DNA of 64,000 bases from Apostichopus japonicus (GCF_037975245.1 NC_092569.1:26359668-26423667); one strand, 5' to 3'. Counted from the stretch's first letter, positions 22,882 through 35,850 are shown. Translations and numbers: made by a program. Notes: generated by a model from the letters alone, not told the origin.

Positions 22882-25800
22882 CACTGAAATCTTAAATTGG
22901 TTCACCGACTAACATAACGTTAGTCCATCTGGTGCCTCTCCCGACTAACATAGCCTTAGTCAGTTGCTATACCGACTAATTTATTCCTTATTCAGTTGGA
23001 TTTCTTAGTCGGTCATCTTAGTCCGTCAGCTTAGTCGATCAACAATTTCTTAGTCGGTAAATGTATATTAGTCAGTTACATTAGTTGGTGACATTAGTCG
23101 GTCTTTACCGACTAATTTATATGAGCCACGACTAGTTTATAGCAGGTTTTACATTAGTCAGGATGGTGCCTCTCCCGACTAACCTTTCTTAGTCGGTATC
23201 GACTGACTAGTTGCACTGACTAGAATCACTGAAAGAATTAAACCCGACTAGTTTCACTGACTAGCATCACTGAAAGAAAAGAGAGCAGAAGAAACACAAA
23301 TAATGTGTACGTTGGCAGTATTTATTTCTGATAAAACTTCTGATGTCTGCAAAGGCTGACTTTCGACAGATAGAGAAGAAATCACTGTAAACAAAAATCT
23401 GAAAATATGATTTTATTCCAACAAAGTTAAGAGAAGTTAATGGATCAAACATGAATCGCAAAAGTATAGCACTGCACAATAATGCAAAGTTGAATCTTGG
23501 GCAAGGGTTCCTCATGACTTTCGTTTTAAAGTGGTACCCCAAATCGACACCAGTTAAGTCTTCACAAACAAAGAGTGTTTCTCTTAACTACAAATGGCCT
23601 CCCACTTGTCTTCAGGAAGCCAAAATCTGCACCATTATTGACCTGTGAACAGAAAATATGATATACGTGTAAGCACAGATACAGATATAGCACATGATAA
23701 CTCACATTATCATAAACATACATTTACATTAAAATTTTATAACATATTGGGAGGTATACATTTAAATCTAGGTCCCTCAAATTATAAGCCAGGAATAGCA
23801 GCTTTACCAAATAACTATTAGCTATGCACAGCATAACACCAAGTTATTTTTCAAAGCTTAATAATTATGTTAATCATGTTAATAATGATCCCAATAGACC
23901 GGGAGCCAAGAGGGTTTGGTTAGCTGGGAAGGTAACCAATTGCCTTGTACATCACAATGTTCACAGTGCATTCCTGTATATGAAACCAGACGACTGGCAA
24001 ACCGACTGTGGTGCATGATGTGGCTGGGAGAGCAATTTTAAAGTCACCTGATAGCTAACCTAGATCAGTTTTCATGGTAACACATCAAAGTAAGTACAAT
24101 GTGTCAGGTATGGCCCCAAGAGCAACAAATGGCCATTGCCAGTAATTATTGGTGGTGGGGTACCCCTGCCAGTGATCTATAATTGACCCCTCAAGGTCAG
24201 CTCATGAGGTAACCACTTGAAACCTACTGGAAAATGTTGGTTAGGACTTCAGATACAACTGATGGGCATTGCCAGTAATTTTTATTGGTGGGGTACCCCT
24301 GCCAGTAGACCCCCAAAGTGCCCATCCCCCATTGACCTAGATGAGCTCATGATGTAACCAGTTGAAAACTACTGGAAAATGGTATCACTTCATATGTAAG
24401 GGATGGGCATCTCCAGTAATTTATATTGGGGGGGGGGGTACCCCTGCCAGTAGACCCCCAAAATTCCCATTCCCTCGTTGACCTAGGTCAGCTCATGAGA
24501 TAACCAGTTGAAAAATTACTGGAAAATGATAGGTATCACTTCATATGTAAGGGATGGGCATTTCCAGTCAATTACATTGGTGGGGTAACCCTGCCAGTAG
24601 ACCCCCAAAATGCCCATCCCCCATTGACCGAGATTAGCTCATTCATGAGGTAACCAGTTGAAAACTACTGTAAAATGATTGGCAGGACTCTATATGTAAG
24701 GGATGGGCATTTCCAGTAATTTATATTACTGGGGTACCCCTGCCAGTAGACCCCCAAAATCCCCCCCCCCCTCATTGATCTAGGTCAGCTCATGATTTAA
24801 CCAGTTGAAAACTACTGGAAAATGATTGACAGGATTCTATATATATATGTAAGGGATGGGCGGACTCTGGCAGTGGTGGCCCACCAATATAAAATACTGG
24901 AATTGCCAATCCTTACATATGAAGTGATACCTATCATTTTCCTGTAGGTTTCAACTGGTCAAATCATGAGCTCACCTAGGTCAATGAGGGGATGGGCATA
25001 TTGGGGGTCTACTGGCAGGGGTACCCCACCAATAAAAATTACTGGCAATGCCCATCCCTTGTATCTGAAGTCCTAACCAACATTTTCAGGTAGATTTCAA
25101 GTGGTTACCTCATGAGCTGACCTACTGTAGGTCAGCCGTGAGGTTCAATTGTTGATCACTGGCAGGGGTACCCCACCACCAATAATTACTGGCGATGGCC
25201 ATTTGTTGCTCTTGGGGCCATACCTGGTACATTGTTCTTACTTTGATGTGGTTACCATGAAAACTGATCTAGGTTAGCTATTAGGTGACTTTAAAATTGC
25301 TCTCCCAGCCACATCATGCACCACAGTCGGTTTGCCAGTCGTCAGGTTTCATATACAGGAATGCACTGTGAACATTGTGATGTACCAGGCAATTGGTTAC
25401 CTTCCCAGCTAACCAAACCCTCTGGACTCCCGCTCTACAGATCAGTGAAAATTTGACCAAACTTATGAAGCTTGCACGTAAATGATATACTTGACTGTTT
25501 TTATTTTAAAACAGGTTATGAAAAGTATCTTTAATATCATTAAACAGTTGGGTACAATAGTTAAACTCACTATTCCATCTTTTTTCTCTATGGTACTTGT
25601 TCCTTTGCTTTTTGGACTCTTGGATAAACTCTTTTGTTCTGCGAAGGGTACCAATATATCATCTTAAAACATGTCTTTAAGCCATATATAACACAGTTCT
25701 CCTCTTCTGTTGTTGCCTTCACACTGGTGTCGTACATCACAGGAAACCTCACCCTTGACTTAGATATTTGGCTTTTCAATTCCTGCTGGAAGAAAGAAAC

Positions 25801-27532
25801 AGCAAAGTATTCATCATTTGAAAAAAAAAAAATAAAGTTGTCACCACAAAGTTGTGTGAGATTTGCTTCCACTATAGTCTCAAAAAACAATCCCAAAATT
25901 TGAAGCAGACTGTATAAAGCTGAAAATTTGAACGAGAGTGTCATCACCATTGCAACCAGAATCAAATGCCCAGAATACAGAGATAATAAAACATGGGCTA
26001 AATCTTTGTTTGTTTTTATGATCTTTAAAAATATAAAATTTTAGAAACAGAAATGCACTGAGCCAACTTATTTATAGGCCTAATCGCTTTTAGTTGTTAT
26101 TTTGCTTGCTCACATAACAAGCCTGTTTAGACCTAGGCTAGAGGAGAATCAGTACTTTGTTACACTAAGTTTGTCTTTCGGTCGTTTTGATTTAGTCTTA
26201 CTAGTAGTACTAAAGTACATAATGGACCGGCGAAGACTAGAGAATACCCAGAGTTTTAGCAACTGCGTTAAACTGTATCATCTGATCTACTATTTACGTC
26301 AATGAGTTTCATTCAATCTAGGATCAAAAGGAGAAAAATAATTAATCTTAACCTTTAAACTTTGCTACTAAACAGATATGCTTGAATTACAAATAAATGT
26401 CAACAAAAACATCATAATCTACGAATCGATGCATATACATATACATAAACAGAATAATTTGAATTCGCGCAAGTGAACCCTGCACTACATTGGACAGAAA
26501 AAAAACGTGCAATTAGACCAAACTAAACATACTAAATTTTCCGTTACTTCTACATAAAATATCAATACAAATACAACAACTTACTCTTTTGGCAGTAAAC
26601 TAAAAGCACATGTTATAATAACTTCAGACTATCAAGCTTTCCTGAGAAAAAACGGTTAATACTTCTTACATTAAACAAGTCGACCGTGAAGGAATGTCGC
26701 AATTGTTTCCTTGGCGTGACCGGAAATTAAATACTAAAAAATGATAAATGAAAAGGTTAAATAGAACTGAAGCGTGCATCCTGACTGCTCGCAACATATA
26801 ATACCGTTGACTAGCCCACATAATTTGTTCAGCCTACTGTGACTGTACGTTTGAAGGTCTAGCCTTGCTTATTCAATTTCACAAAGCCTACCCATTTAGA
26901 TTCACATGGGAAATTACAGGAAATCTTTACCAAATGAGTGTAGACTTCAAATAAACTATTGAGACTTATAGTTCCAGCATTTGTTTGGGAATAGATTAGA
27001 AGATTATGTGCCACTGTTCAATCTAGCCCAATACACACATAACACACTGTTAATTGGTGTTTAGACTTGCACTTGCACTTGTGTATTGCGAAACGCCAGC
27101 GTGACAACGGTAGTGTTACACTAACCATAATACAGTACTAGTGCCAGTGGCCTAACAATTAACTTTAATTTTACCTTCAAGTTAAAGGAATAACAGGTAG
27201 GCCGATGATGGCAGTTAATAACTCCATTCTTCTAAAGACCTTCTTGGGTGATTTACGGTTGAAAGTTGCTTAGAGTGATCGTATGAAACTATGCCAAGTC
27301 CAGCAAGCTGCCGTTGCCTCTCGGTTTCCAAATTGAAGTGAATCGAAGTGGGTTAAAATACATTAGTCCGTCGCCACCGACTAAGCTGCGATTATATTGT
27401 CCTTAGTCAGTGTAAACTGACTAAGAAGCAGCGATGAAACGAAGATTTTTGCTAGTCCGTGTGCATTGACTAACGTTACAGACTAATTTAACGTTAGTCC
27501 GTGGCAATATTGACTAGTTTATTTTTTCAGTG
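22882..27532. mobile_element. CACTA-like non-autonomous element, ~4.65 kb
   Basis: The ends are CACTGAAA and TTTCAGTG, flanked by TA on both sides. Both subterminal regions (22895-23270 and 27360-27525) are packed with short direct and inverted copies of ACCGACTAA / TTAGTCGGT and ACTAACGTTAGTC, the layout of transposase-binding subterminal repeats in CACTA/EnSpm elements. No transposase was recognised; weak ORFs at 25588-25965 (minus) and 23451-23648 (plus) match nothing I know. The interior holds a 1.5-kb palindrome. Confidence 0.6.
23899..25431. repeat. Large palindrome (two ~0.75-kb inverted arms)
   Basis: 23899-24230 is the reverse complement of ~25125-25431 at high identity (for example GGTTTGGTTAGCTGGGAAGG against its complement). 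Inside are ~118-bp direct units, about five in plus orientation (24180-24850) and about two in minus orientation (24880-25120), carrying TGGGGTACCCCTGCCAGTAG. The symmetry point is near 24870. Confidence 0.9.
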
Positions 27533-27777
27533 TATAACCTGACTGCATAGGTTCCTTCAAGCAAGAAACCAAATATGGCAATAACTCAACCAAAATATTG
27601 TTCCTGTAACTTCATATGAACAGCAGAGCACCATTGGTCGACATTCAACACTATTTGTCACTGATAATCTGTAAATGTTAATGTAAACAAATATTTCAGG
27701 CTATAGGTCTTATTTTCCTATTAATTTTTGTGTTGCATCTGAGAAACTGAACTAAGGGATAGTGTGTTATACTATAC

Positions 27778-27900
27778 TAAAACCCCCCGGACAAGTACCC
27801 ACCAGGACAACTTCCCCCTCGGACGAATATCCCCTAGACAATTACTCCCGGATAAATACCCCCGGACGAATATACCCCTGGACATATTCCGTTAACTATA
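27778..27900. repeat. CCCCCGGACAAATA-type minisatellite, copy in one orientation
   Basis: About seven degenerate ~17-bp units of the form CCCCCGGACAAxTACC. Related units in opposite orientation lie at 31083-31375. Confidence 0.75.
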
Positions 27901-28308
27901 GGAGACGGATGCAGCGACGGATACGCCCGTCTTTCTTTCAAGTTTAGTTTCCCGCGGGCCTCAACAACCGCCTTAAACCTGGTCCCTCGGGCAACTCCGA
28001 GAGCATATTTACAATTGGGTCAGGGTGACGGTTTAACTGGCACCTCTAGGGTCGTCGTGTGCCCTGGCCCTTAAAACCTCCTCCCGACTTTTAAAAAGAT
28101 TCGAGCTTTTCATATATAAGCCCCCAAACTCCTGGATAGGGTTTGACAATGGACCGAGGCCCGCGGGTTGGGTTGGGCATTGCTCACTGCTGGTACTTAA
28201 TTTAGTATTTGTTATAGTGAAACTATTCTGTATTATTAATCTCCGAACAATTCTGGCTTATTGCGACTTACCATTTTCAAGTTTTCTTCTGAGTAAGTTT
28301 ACTTGATG

Positions 28309-28555
28309 ATTTGTTATGTTATGTAAGTTTTTGTATAGCGCTTTATATGGCACAGCCATCTCATAGCACTTTGAATCCCTGGTCATCAGGCTGGCTGCTG
28401 AGAATCCAGCGCACACACCTTAGTTACCTCACAGGTACCTATTTATACACCTGGATGGAGAGGGACTGTCGAGATAAAAGTGCCTTGCCCAAGGACACAA
28501 CTTAACAGGATTATATATCAAACAAAAGCATTAGCCACTCGGCCTCACGCTCCTC
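28309..28555 (-). mobile_element. SINE related to family A, diverged
   Basis: On the minus strand it contains CCTTGGGCAAGGCACTTTTAT, a CACCxAGGTGTATAAATAGG-like segment and CATATAAAGCGCTATACAAA at the 3' side. The tRNA-like head is degraded (AGTGGCTAATGC). Confidence 0.65.
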
Positions 28556-28559
28556 TTGT

Positions 28560-31080
28560 TTTGCTTATTCTAAGCTATTTTTTTCCTGTGAGTGCACGCC
28601 ATTTTAGGATGGGAGGAGCAGAAGGGGGGGGGGGCAGGCACAACCACGGTCCACCCCTCTAGTTTGGTGTGCATGATCATCATCCATACCCCCCATGCAT
28701 TGTTTCATGGACCGCTGGGCTATCATAGTCAAACCCGGTTACGGTGTAGCCCGTTATACCAGCAGAATAAGGTTTCATAATAGTATGTACGATTGTATGA
28801 AACATAAGTAAAGAAAGAGGCTTGAGACCACGACGACACTACCATTTGCAAAAACCTATTCTCTGGTCATTTTGTTTGCAAAAAGAATGATGATTATCTA
28901 AGAAATCAATTTAATTTTCCCTAGTTATAATAATTCTACATTCCAACTATAAACAGATTAGTGATTGCTACATTGCCCACAAATTGCCACCCATAAGCCA
29001 AAGAATAATAGGTTTTCCTTGTAATAATTTTCACTAAGGCCGGTAGCGTCTGGCGCTTACCCGGGATTTTTCATGGGGTTTCCCCGTCACCTTTAAGAGA
29101 TTTTCTACTGTACGAAAGTGTGCTTAGATGCCAAATGTTGTAATATGTTGCCCTTCTAAGGCAAGACTATACTAACATCATTGGCGCCGCCAGGAGTTTC
29201 TGGTAAATTTGGGGATTTGGGGCATCCAAATTCATGGTGATGTCACATATAACCAATCAGCATTGAGCGTGTGTTTTTATTTAGAGGTATCAAAAAACAA
29301 CACCTCAAGGTCCCCCCAACCCCTACAAAAATGTCTCCTACAAGGTCTTCGCTTCTTCACGCCTCCATTTTGTGTGTTTGTGACGCTGGCCCCACAGGTT
29401 CAATTCCCATCTCGAGTATGGCTGTCAAAAGCTGTGATGTTAGTTTTTTTTTTCAATTTCCGGTGCAGTCCAATAGCTGTACTGCAGTTGTTGTTGATTC
29501 CATTGTAGTGGTAAGCAATTGATTCGGGTTAACTGTGTTCATTAGTTAGGTTCGACAAGGCTGTCCTGCAGTGGCGACGGACAGGTTGCTACCTACTCTC
29601 TCAGCATTCCGGAAGGTGGCTTAAGGCTGAGAATTGACTCACGTCTGTCGGATTGGGACATTAAATGGCAACCCCGAGAACAAGATCAGATTGTAATAGT
29701 TACAAACCTGCCTCTCCTCTACTCTGAGCACTGTGCGAAACTACAAGGATGATTAAATCACACTCGAGACAAGTCGACAAGGGGCCCCGGTATATAAACA
29801 CATAATTAGTATACACGCAAATCGGGTATATATGCAAATTCGATATACACACAAAATTACAGGCGCGACGACGCTCCATGGAACTGCTACTCTGAGTAGC
29901 AGTTCCATGGAAGCACCAATAGAAAAAATTGAGGCATGTACAATAAATCTTCCTATGTAATATGTTATTAACAATGTTATATATTTTTTTATCTTAGTTG
30001 CTACAGAATACCGATACTGTATAGCTTATAGGCAGAGACGTACTTAGGACTGGTAGGACCAGAATTGGGATCGTAGGGTAAAAAAACTGATTAGGTTAAG
30101 TCTTTAAAGCCCATAAATTACGACTGCGGCACAAACTCGAAACGCAATTTTTTTTCAGCCGTACTATCGTGTCCGATCCTACGGTCATATGACGTCATGT
30201 TGAAATACAAACAGAATGTAGGCTAAACAAACAAAGTTAGAGACATCACTTGTCAAAAATGAAAACAGTTGAAGTAAAAATGATTAAATCAGACTTGCAA
30301 CTTGTAATACATGCATGACATCATACATATTCTTACTTTCTATTTCAATCTTTAACTCTCAATTAAACTAAATATTCACAGAAGCACGGAGTGCCACTGT
30401 TCGACAATTATTCGCTGTTGTTGGACCGAAAAGAGACTGGGGATAGGAGAACTTTGTCATGTGTTCTTTTTTTGATATCACTGGCATGTGACGTGATTCT
30501 CAAATGAGATCTAGATCTACATACATTCTACATAAAATTCGCGTTCTTCGCATTATGTGCAAAATGCGCTTTTCCCTTATACCCCTCCCCACGACCGTCA
30601 CCATTTCCTCATTTCCACTCTGCTTTGTAAACCAGACACGCACGCATGATTTCGCCATGGGGGTCGAATTCACGATACTGATCTGTATCCTGTGGGAGAA
30701 GTCTTAGGGGAGGGGTGGCCCCTTAATTTTCAATATTTATTTATATGATGGTCGTCCGAACCATTCGCCCCCCCAGCGTATGGGCCTGCATATATCGCAT
30801 TTTTAGAAATGCCCTTGGATGCAAACCGGAGCAATCATCAGTAACACATCCATGTACTAAAATAGTTTTTGATCGCTCGTTCTTTTCACAATCGCTTTTG
30901 CGATCCCAACATTTCTGATGGTAGTATTTCCTCTGCCCCCCCGCTTGCTACGCCAGTTGGTCCCTTTCGCAGCACCCTGTTCGGTAGACGGAGAGAGAGT
31001 TGTTTTGTTGATTTGTTAAGGTTTTACGGCTCAGTTTGTAACCAATTGGTTTAAGTTGCGCCGACCACGGCCCTTTTTCA
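28560..31080. other. Between repeats, no gene seen
   Basis: No coding exon recognised. It contains a G-run at 28625 and the perfect hairpin at 29876-29910. Confidence 0.45.
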
Positions 31081-31082
31081 GT

Positions 31083-31375
31083 TGTTCGGGTAGTAACCTG
31101 GGTGAGGTATCTGTGCCGGTATATTTATGCGGGTAGAGTTTTCCCGGAGGTAATTGTTGGGGGTGGGGTTAATTGTCCTCGGGGTATTTGCCCTCGGTGG
31201 TGTATGTCCGGGGGGTATTTGTCCGGGGGGTAGTTGTCCTCGGAGGTATTCGTCCTCGGGGGTTTTTGTCCGGGGGGTTATTTTCCGGGGGTACTTGTCC
31301 CGGGGGTATGAGTAAGGGGGGTATATGTCCGGGGGGTATTTGTCCGGGGGGTATTTGTCCGGCAACCGTTAGTTC
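31083..31375. repeat. GGGGGGTATTTGTCCGG minisatellite, opposite orientation
   Basis: About fifteen degenerate 17-bp units of GTATTTGTCCGGGGG. Together with 27778-27900 this forms an inverted pair 3.2 kb apart, compatible with ends of one foldback element. Confidence 0.8.
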
Positions 31376-31714
31376 TATGGGGGAAATTGTTTTACAATCT
31401 TCGCTAACTACCTGACATTTTATTGACTTGAGTGTTGCTTTTACCGTGCTGGCGCTAATGACAGTAGGTCATGGGCCAGTCTGCCCCTGAGGTGACTCCC
31501 GGAAATGGATGGAACGAGTGACCAAAGAACATGGACAGAATAAGTGTTGACAATTATTACGTTATCTTTATTTGATGAATCTTGCACTTAGTAACAAATA
31601 AATAAATAAATACATATACAGTTTATATATATCATTACGATTTTCATTTATATATATATTCATTTGCCTTTGTCGTTTACCTCCATTGCATTAACATAAA
31701 GCCTGTTCAAAGTA

Positions 31715-31980
31715 TCTCTTTCGAGATCCGGCTTTAGGAATCACAAATGATTTTCGATTTGGTTAGCATCATGTTTGATCTCGAGAGTAAGGCAAAATAT
31801 GTCACCAAAAACAGAACTAGTATTGTGCGATACAGGTGACAAACGCCTACAGTGGAATTACGACCTTCCTTACCAGTTTTGAACCTCTGGACATACAATC
31901 AGCGTCCACAGCCTAGTGGTTAGGGTGTCCGCGTACAGAGCGGAAGGCCCGGGTTCGAATCCCGGTGGAGGCTGGAAGTT
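31715..31980 (+). mobile_element. tRNA-like retroposon (family C), plus copy
   Basis: A ~185-bp body (from GAGATCCGGCTTTAGGAATC) is followed at 31901-31975 by a tRNA-like unit: A box (AGTGGTTAGG), an anticodon-arm hairpin CCGC-GTACAGA-GCGG, and a T-arm CCGGGTTCGAATCCCGG with perfect B box. Directly after comes (TA)n. Having the tRNA-like part at the 3' end is unlike an ordinary SINE. Confidence 0.75.
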
Positions 31981-31984
31981 TATA

Positions 31985-32028
<44 letters not shown>

Positions 32029-32080
32029 AATGAAAAGCGTAATGAGTTGGAAAATCAAGAACAGTAAAAAAATGAAAATC

Positions 32081-32113
<33 letters not shown>

Positions 32114-32125
32114 TAGATAGATATA
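31981..32125. repeat. (TA)n microsatellites
   Basis: Two TA runs (31981-32030 and 32080-32112) around a short non-repetitive spacer. Confidence 0.95.
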
Positions 32126-32329
32126 GATAACATTAACCAACTGCTTTAAAGCCTGGACTGTAGATACAGCAAACTGATGGACAATATAGTGAAGATGTAT
32201 ATGCTGCAGATGTGACCATTAAACCAACAATGAAACAATACGGTGAATTCTCATTCTAAACAAACAAATATATTATCACTAGTCTTATATCCTTTACATA
32301 AACCAACCGATGTAATCAGTTTTATCCAC

Positions 32330-33250
32330 TTCACATAATCATTACCCAACTGATAGTAATCATAAACTGTTGACCTTTCTTACTTAATCACCATTATCAT
32401 AGACATGTAATCACACACTGTTAACCTCTCTTCGTAATCATCCTTACCAAACTGATGTAATCATAAACTGTTTACCAATCTTATGTAATCATCCTTACCA
32501 AACTGATGTAATCATAAACTGTATACCTATCTTACATAATCACCATTATCATATACATGTAATCATACACTGTTTACCTCCCTTCCGTAATCATCCTTAC
32601 CAAACTGATGTAATAATAAAATGTTTACCTCCATTCCGTAATCATCCTTACCAAACTGATGTAATCATAAACTGTTTACCAATCTTATGTAATCATCATT
32701 ACCAAACTGATGTAATCATAAACTGTTTACCTATCTTACATAATCACCATTATCATATACATGTAATCATACACTGTTTACCTCCCTTCCGTAATCATCC
32801 TTACCAAACTTATGTAATAATAAACTTACCCCCATTCTGTAATCATCCTTACCCAACTGATGTAATCATAAACTGTTTACCAATCCTATGTAATCATCTT
32901 TATCAAACTGATGTAATCATAAACTGTTTACCAATCTTATGTAATCATCCTTACCAAACTGATGTAATCATAAACTGTTTACCAATCTTTTGTAATCATC
33001 CTTACCAAACTGATGTAATCATAAACTATTTACCAAATACCAATCTTATGTAATCATCCTTGCTTAACTGATATAATCATTAACTGTTTACCAATCTTAT
33101 GTAATCGTCGTTACCAAACTGATATTATCATAAACTGTTTACATCCCTTCCGTTAGCATCATTACCAAACTGATGTAATCATAAAGTGTTTACCAATCTT
33201 ATGTAATCATCCTTACCAATCAGATGTAATCATACACAGTTTACCAATTT
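32330..33250. repeat. 51-bp minisatellite, ~17 copies
   Basis: The unit contains CTGATGTAATCATAAACTG, TTTACCAATCTTATGTAATC and ATCCTTACCAA in order. Some units have CTCCCTTCCG in place of AATCTTATG. Confidence 0.93.
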
Positions 33251-33616
33251 TATGAAGTACCTACAGAAGCCCTAATAATCATTGCCTGCTTACCATGTTA
33301 ATACAAATTAACTTTGAACTAATCTCAACATCACCTAAACCGATTGTTACCATAAATTCATTTTCATTGAGCTAATCTCAACATGACCTAAGCCGATGGT
33401 TACAATGAATGCATTATCATTCCTACCCATCCAGTTTGACTATATCACGATTAACAGGTTACTTCTCATGGGGCGCTCTCCAACCATCCCCCAGATCCAA
33501 CAGAGGGTGCAGTCACAAGATCTTAGTTTCGTGAACCTGACAAGCTGCAGTCTCAGACTGTATATCACATCGGTACTCTGAGCTGATCACTAATAGTATA
33601 TATATGCAACTTCCTT

Positions 33617-34602
33617 TAGGGATGCACCGGATATCCAGTCCGGCCGGACTATCCGGCCGGATAGTGAGCAATTATCCGGTTCCGGTTCCGGCCGGATATT
33701 TTTCAAAATCTGGCCTGAATTATTCCTTAAAAAGGTGTTGGTATTAACTTAAATCCATGTAAACTATATCCAAAAATTAATAAAAACATTCAAAGGAAAA
33801 ATTAGGTTGAACATGTTTAATTTAATTTTCTCAATGGTCTGACCCACTGTTTCTAAAGATCAACCAAAATAATACAACTACTGTAATAATATGAAGCTAT
33901 ATACAACAAATAAAGTTTGCAGTGAAATCATTTCTTGCAGCCTTCATCAGTTGAATATTGTGCAGTTAAAATAGACCATTTATATACTTATCAGTTAAAA
34001 TAGTGTTCCATTGAATCTTTACTTTCCCATTATTGTTGGCATTCATGTTCTCTGAATTTTTATGTGTGAAACAATCTCTTATATGGTTAAATACGTCTGA
34101 ATTTTTTTTGATTCCACAATAACCACTTCATCTTAAATTTCATTCTTAAACCTTAGAATAACTTTAATTCTCATCGAAAAAGATTAATTCCAGAGCTGAC
34201 AATGAAAACAATTTCAAAAGTTACCTTTCTACAGTTATCATATACAGAGACAATTATCTTCATAGATAGTATGCAGTATTTTTCCAGCACACAAATTTAC
34301 ATACTGTATTAAGCTTGTCAACAATTACATTGTAGTTATATTATTAAAAAATGTAGATTACACCACTTCAAGTCATATTTAATCTCATAAATGGGGTCTT
34401 AATTTCACCTTCTTTATAATATGTATATACCTCACCTAAGATTTGCTCCTTGTCTCATACTTCTAGATATCTTATTAATGATTTTCTTTTGTGTCATGAA
34501 ATAATCCGGTTCCGGCCGGATTTTATCCGGCCGGATTTCTTGTACTATCCGGCAAAATCCGGTTCCGGCCGGATCCAAAAATTTGGATCCGGTGCATCAC
34601 TA
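33617..34602. mobile_element. hAT-type non-autonomous element, 986 bp, exact 8-bp TSD
   Basis: The left end is TAGGGATGCACCGGAT; the right end reversed is TAGTGATGCACCGGAT. ACTTCCTT flanks both sides exactly (33609-33616 and 34603-34610). Both ends carry subterminal CCGGCCGGA and GGTTCCGG repeats, likely transposase-binding sites. The interior is AT-rich with no transposase ORF. Confidence 0.93.
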
Positions 34603-35581
34603 ACTTCCTTTTAGTTATTGAAGTAGACAGGTTTTTGAAACCCTATTTTCGAAGTTAGAAGTCAAACTAATTGTTTTAAACACCTTAACTTGTGCATTTC
34701 ATTTTTTTTTAAACCTTGAGTCAATGTTTAAGCATGTGTGTATCCAAGATTATCTGGCGAGTGCGCCCGTTTTACCTTGATTCAGGAATAATATCACAGT
34801 CCCCTTTGTCAAATTGCTAGAGAGCCCTTTCCTCCGCTGGAAAGTCTCTACCAATCAATTCTCAATAAAAATCGAACATGAATATGCACATAGTAATTCA
34901 AATAGAATACAGAGAGCCAAGATAATAAATAAATTCTGTGTAAAACAGTGCTATGCAATCTAATGTTTGCGTAAACTATGCATAAAGGCTAGGAAAATGT
35001 TTCAGTGCAATTGATTCTGCAAAACAACCTTTTAAGATGTATTTTTTTTTTGGTGAGAAATGCATGTCGAGAATTCCAATAGGCTATTCCATCCATCTTA
35101 TGACGTGATATGGGTAACTACTCTTATTGAGAACACGTATCTGAACTTATACCTGTGCACACAATCTTAGTATATATTCAGGACTGACAACAATACATAA
35201 GAATGTGTGTGTGTCTGCACTTGTTTTGTATTCCGACTGAGGGCTTGAACAAAGAAATTGCGAGTCCCCAGACGGAAAGAATCCCCAGGTCCTCAGAAAA
35301 TTTATATTGTTAATGGATATTGATGAAGTTAGGGTTACATGAACTTGAAGAGTGGAAGAAACAACGGGGTCTTCAGTCAGAATGTAAAACACACCTGGGT
35401 GTATATGTGTCTGTTTAGAGTAGTTTTGAGGAGGCTGTGTAAATGGAGGGGAGGGGGGCTGGTTGGAATTTGGGTTATCTGTAACATCTCTGTTTGCTGA
35501 TATGGATGATATATTTGATGAACTTCAGTGTGTTTGATAGTTTTGATCCTCTTATCAAGTACTTATTGGAAAGAACCGTAT

Positions 35582-35850
35582 CTAGACAGGTCTTATCTTC
35601 ATTTCTGTGTATTTGATGTTATATAGACCTCCAGGTAGATCAAGCCAGTATATGCTTGATGTATCATTATCTGCTGCCGTGTAGTTACCATTGAGGTTAG
35701 AATTTGCACAGCTCTTGTACCACCAGGCACCATGGTTACTATCAGCACAGTTACTGTCAGCTGCTATATCATTGTCCCTGTCAAAGGTACTGAAGGAAGA
35801 GTTAAGATGAGAACTCAAAGCATGACCACCAGGGGCACCTCTATCTATGT
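35582..35850 (-). CDS. FReD gene exon 8: calcium site, binding pocket and stop
   Basis: A 269-nt terminal exon with acceptor TTCACAG. It holds FSTFDRDND (calcium loop), a Cys pair around GAWWYKSC that frames the usual ligand pocket, SNLNGNY, and a YTEMKIRPV end before TAG at 35584-35582. The segment before EMKIRP (YWLDLPGGLYNIKY) is somewhat divergent. Intron 7 upstream (35851-38933) contains a 44-bp minisatellite of ~1.7 kb. Confidence 0.9.

Noticed and set aside
25588-25965. 125-codon minus-strand frame in the CACTA-like element
   Set aside because: No known transposase motif or splice context recognised; kept only as a note under the element.
31078-31365. PDKYPPDKYPP-type open frame
   Set aside because: It is a translation of the GTCCGGGGG minisatellite, with a regular 17-bp unit and no gene features.
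31901-31975. Functional tRNA gene
   Set aside because: Good A and B boxes and T-arm, but the acceptor arm pairs poorly and the unit is shared with a truncated repeat copy, so it is a repeat component.
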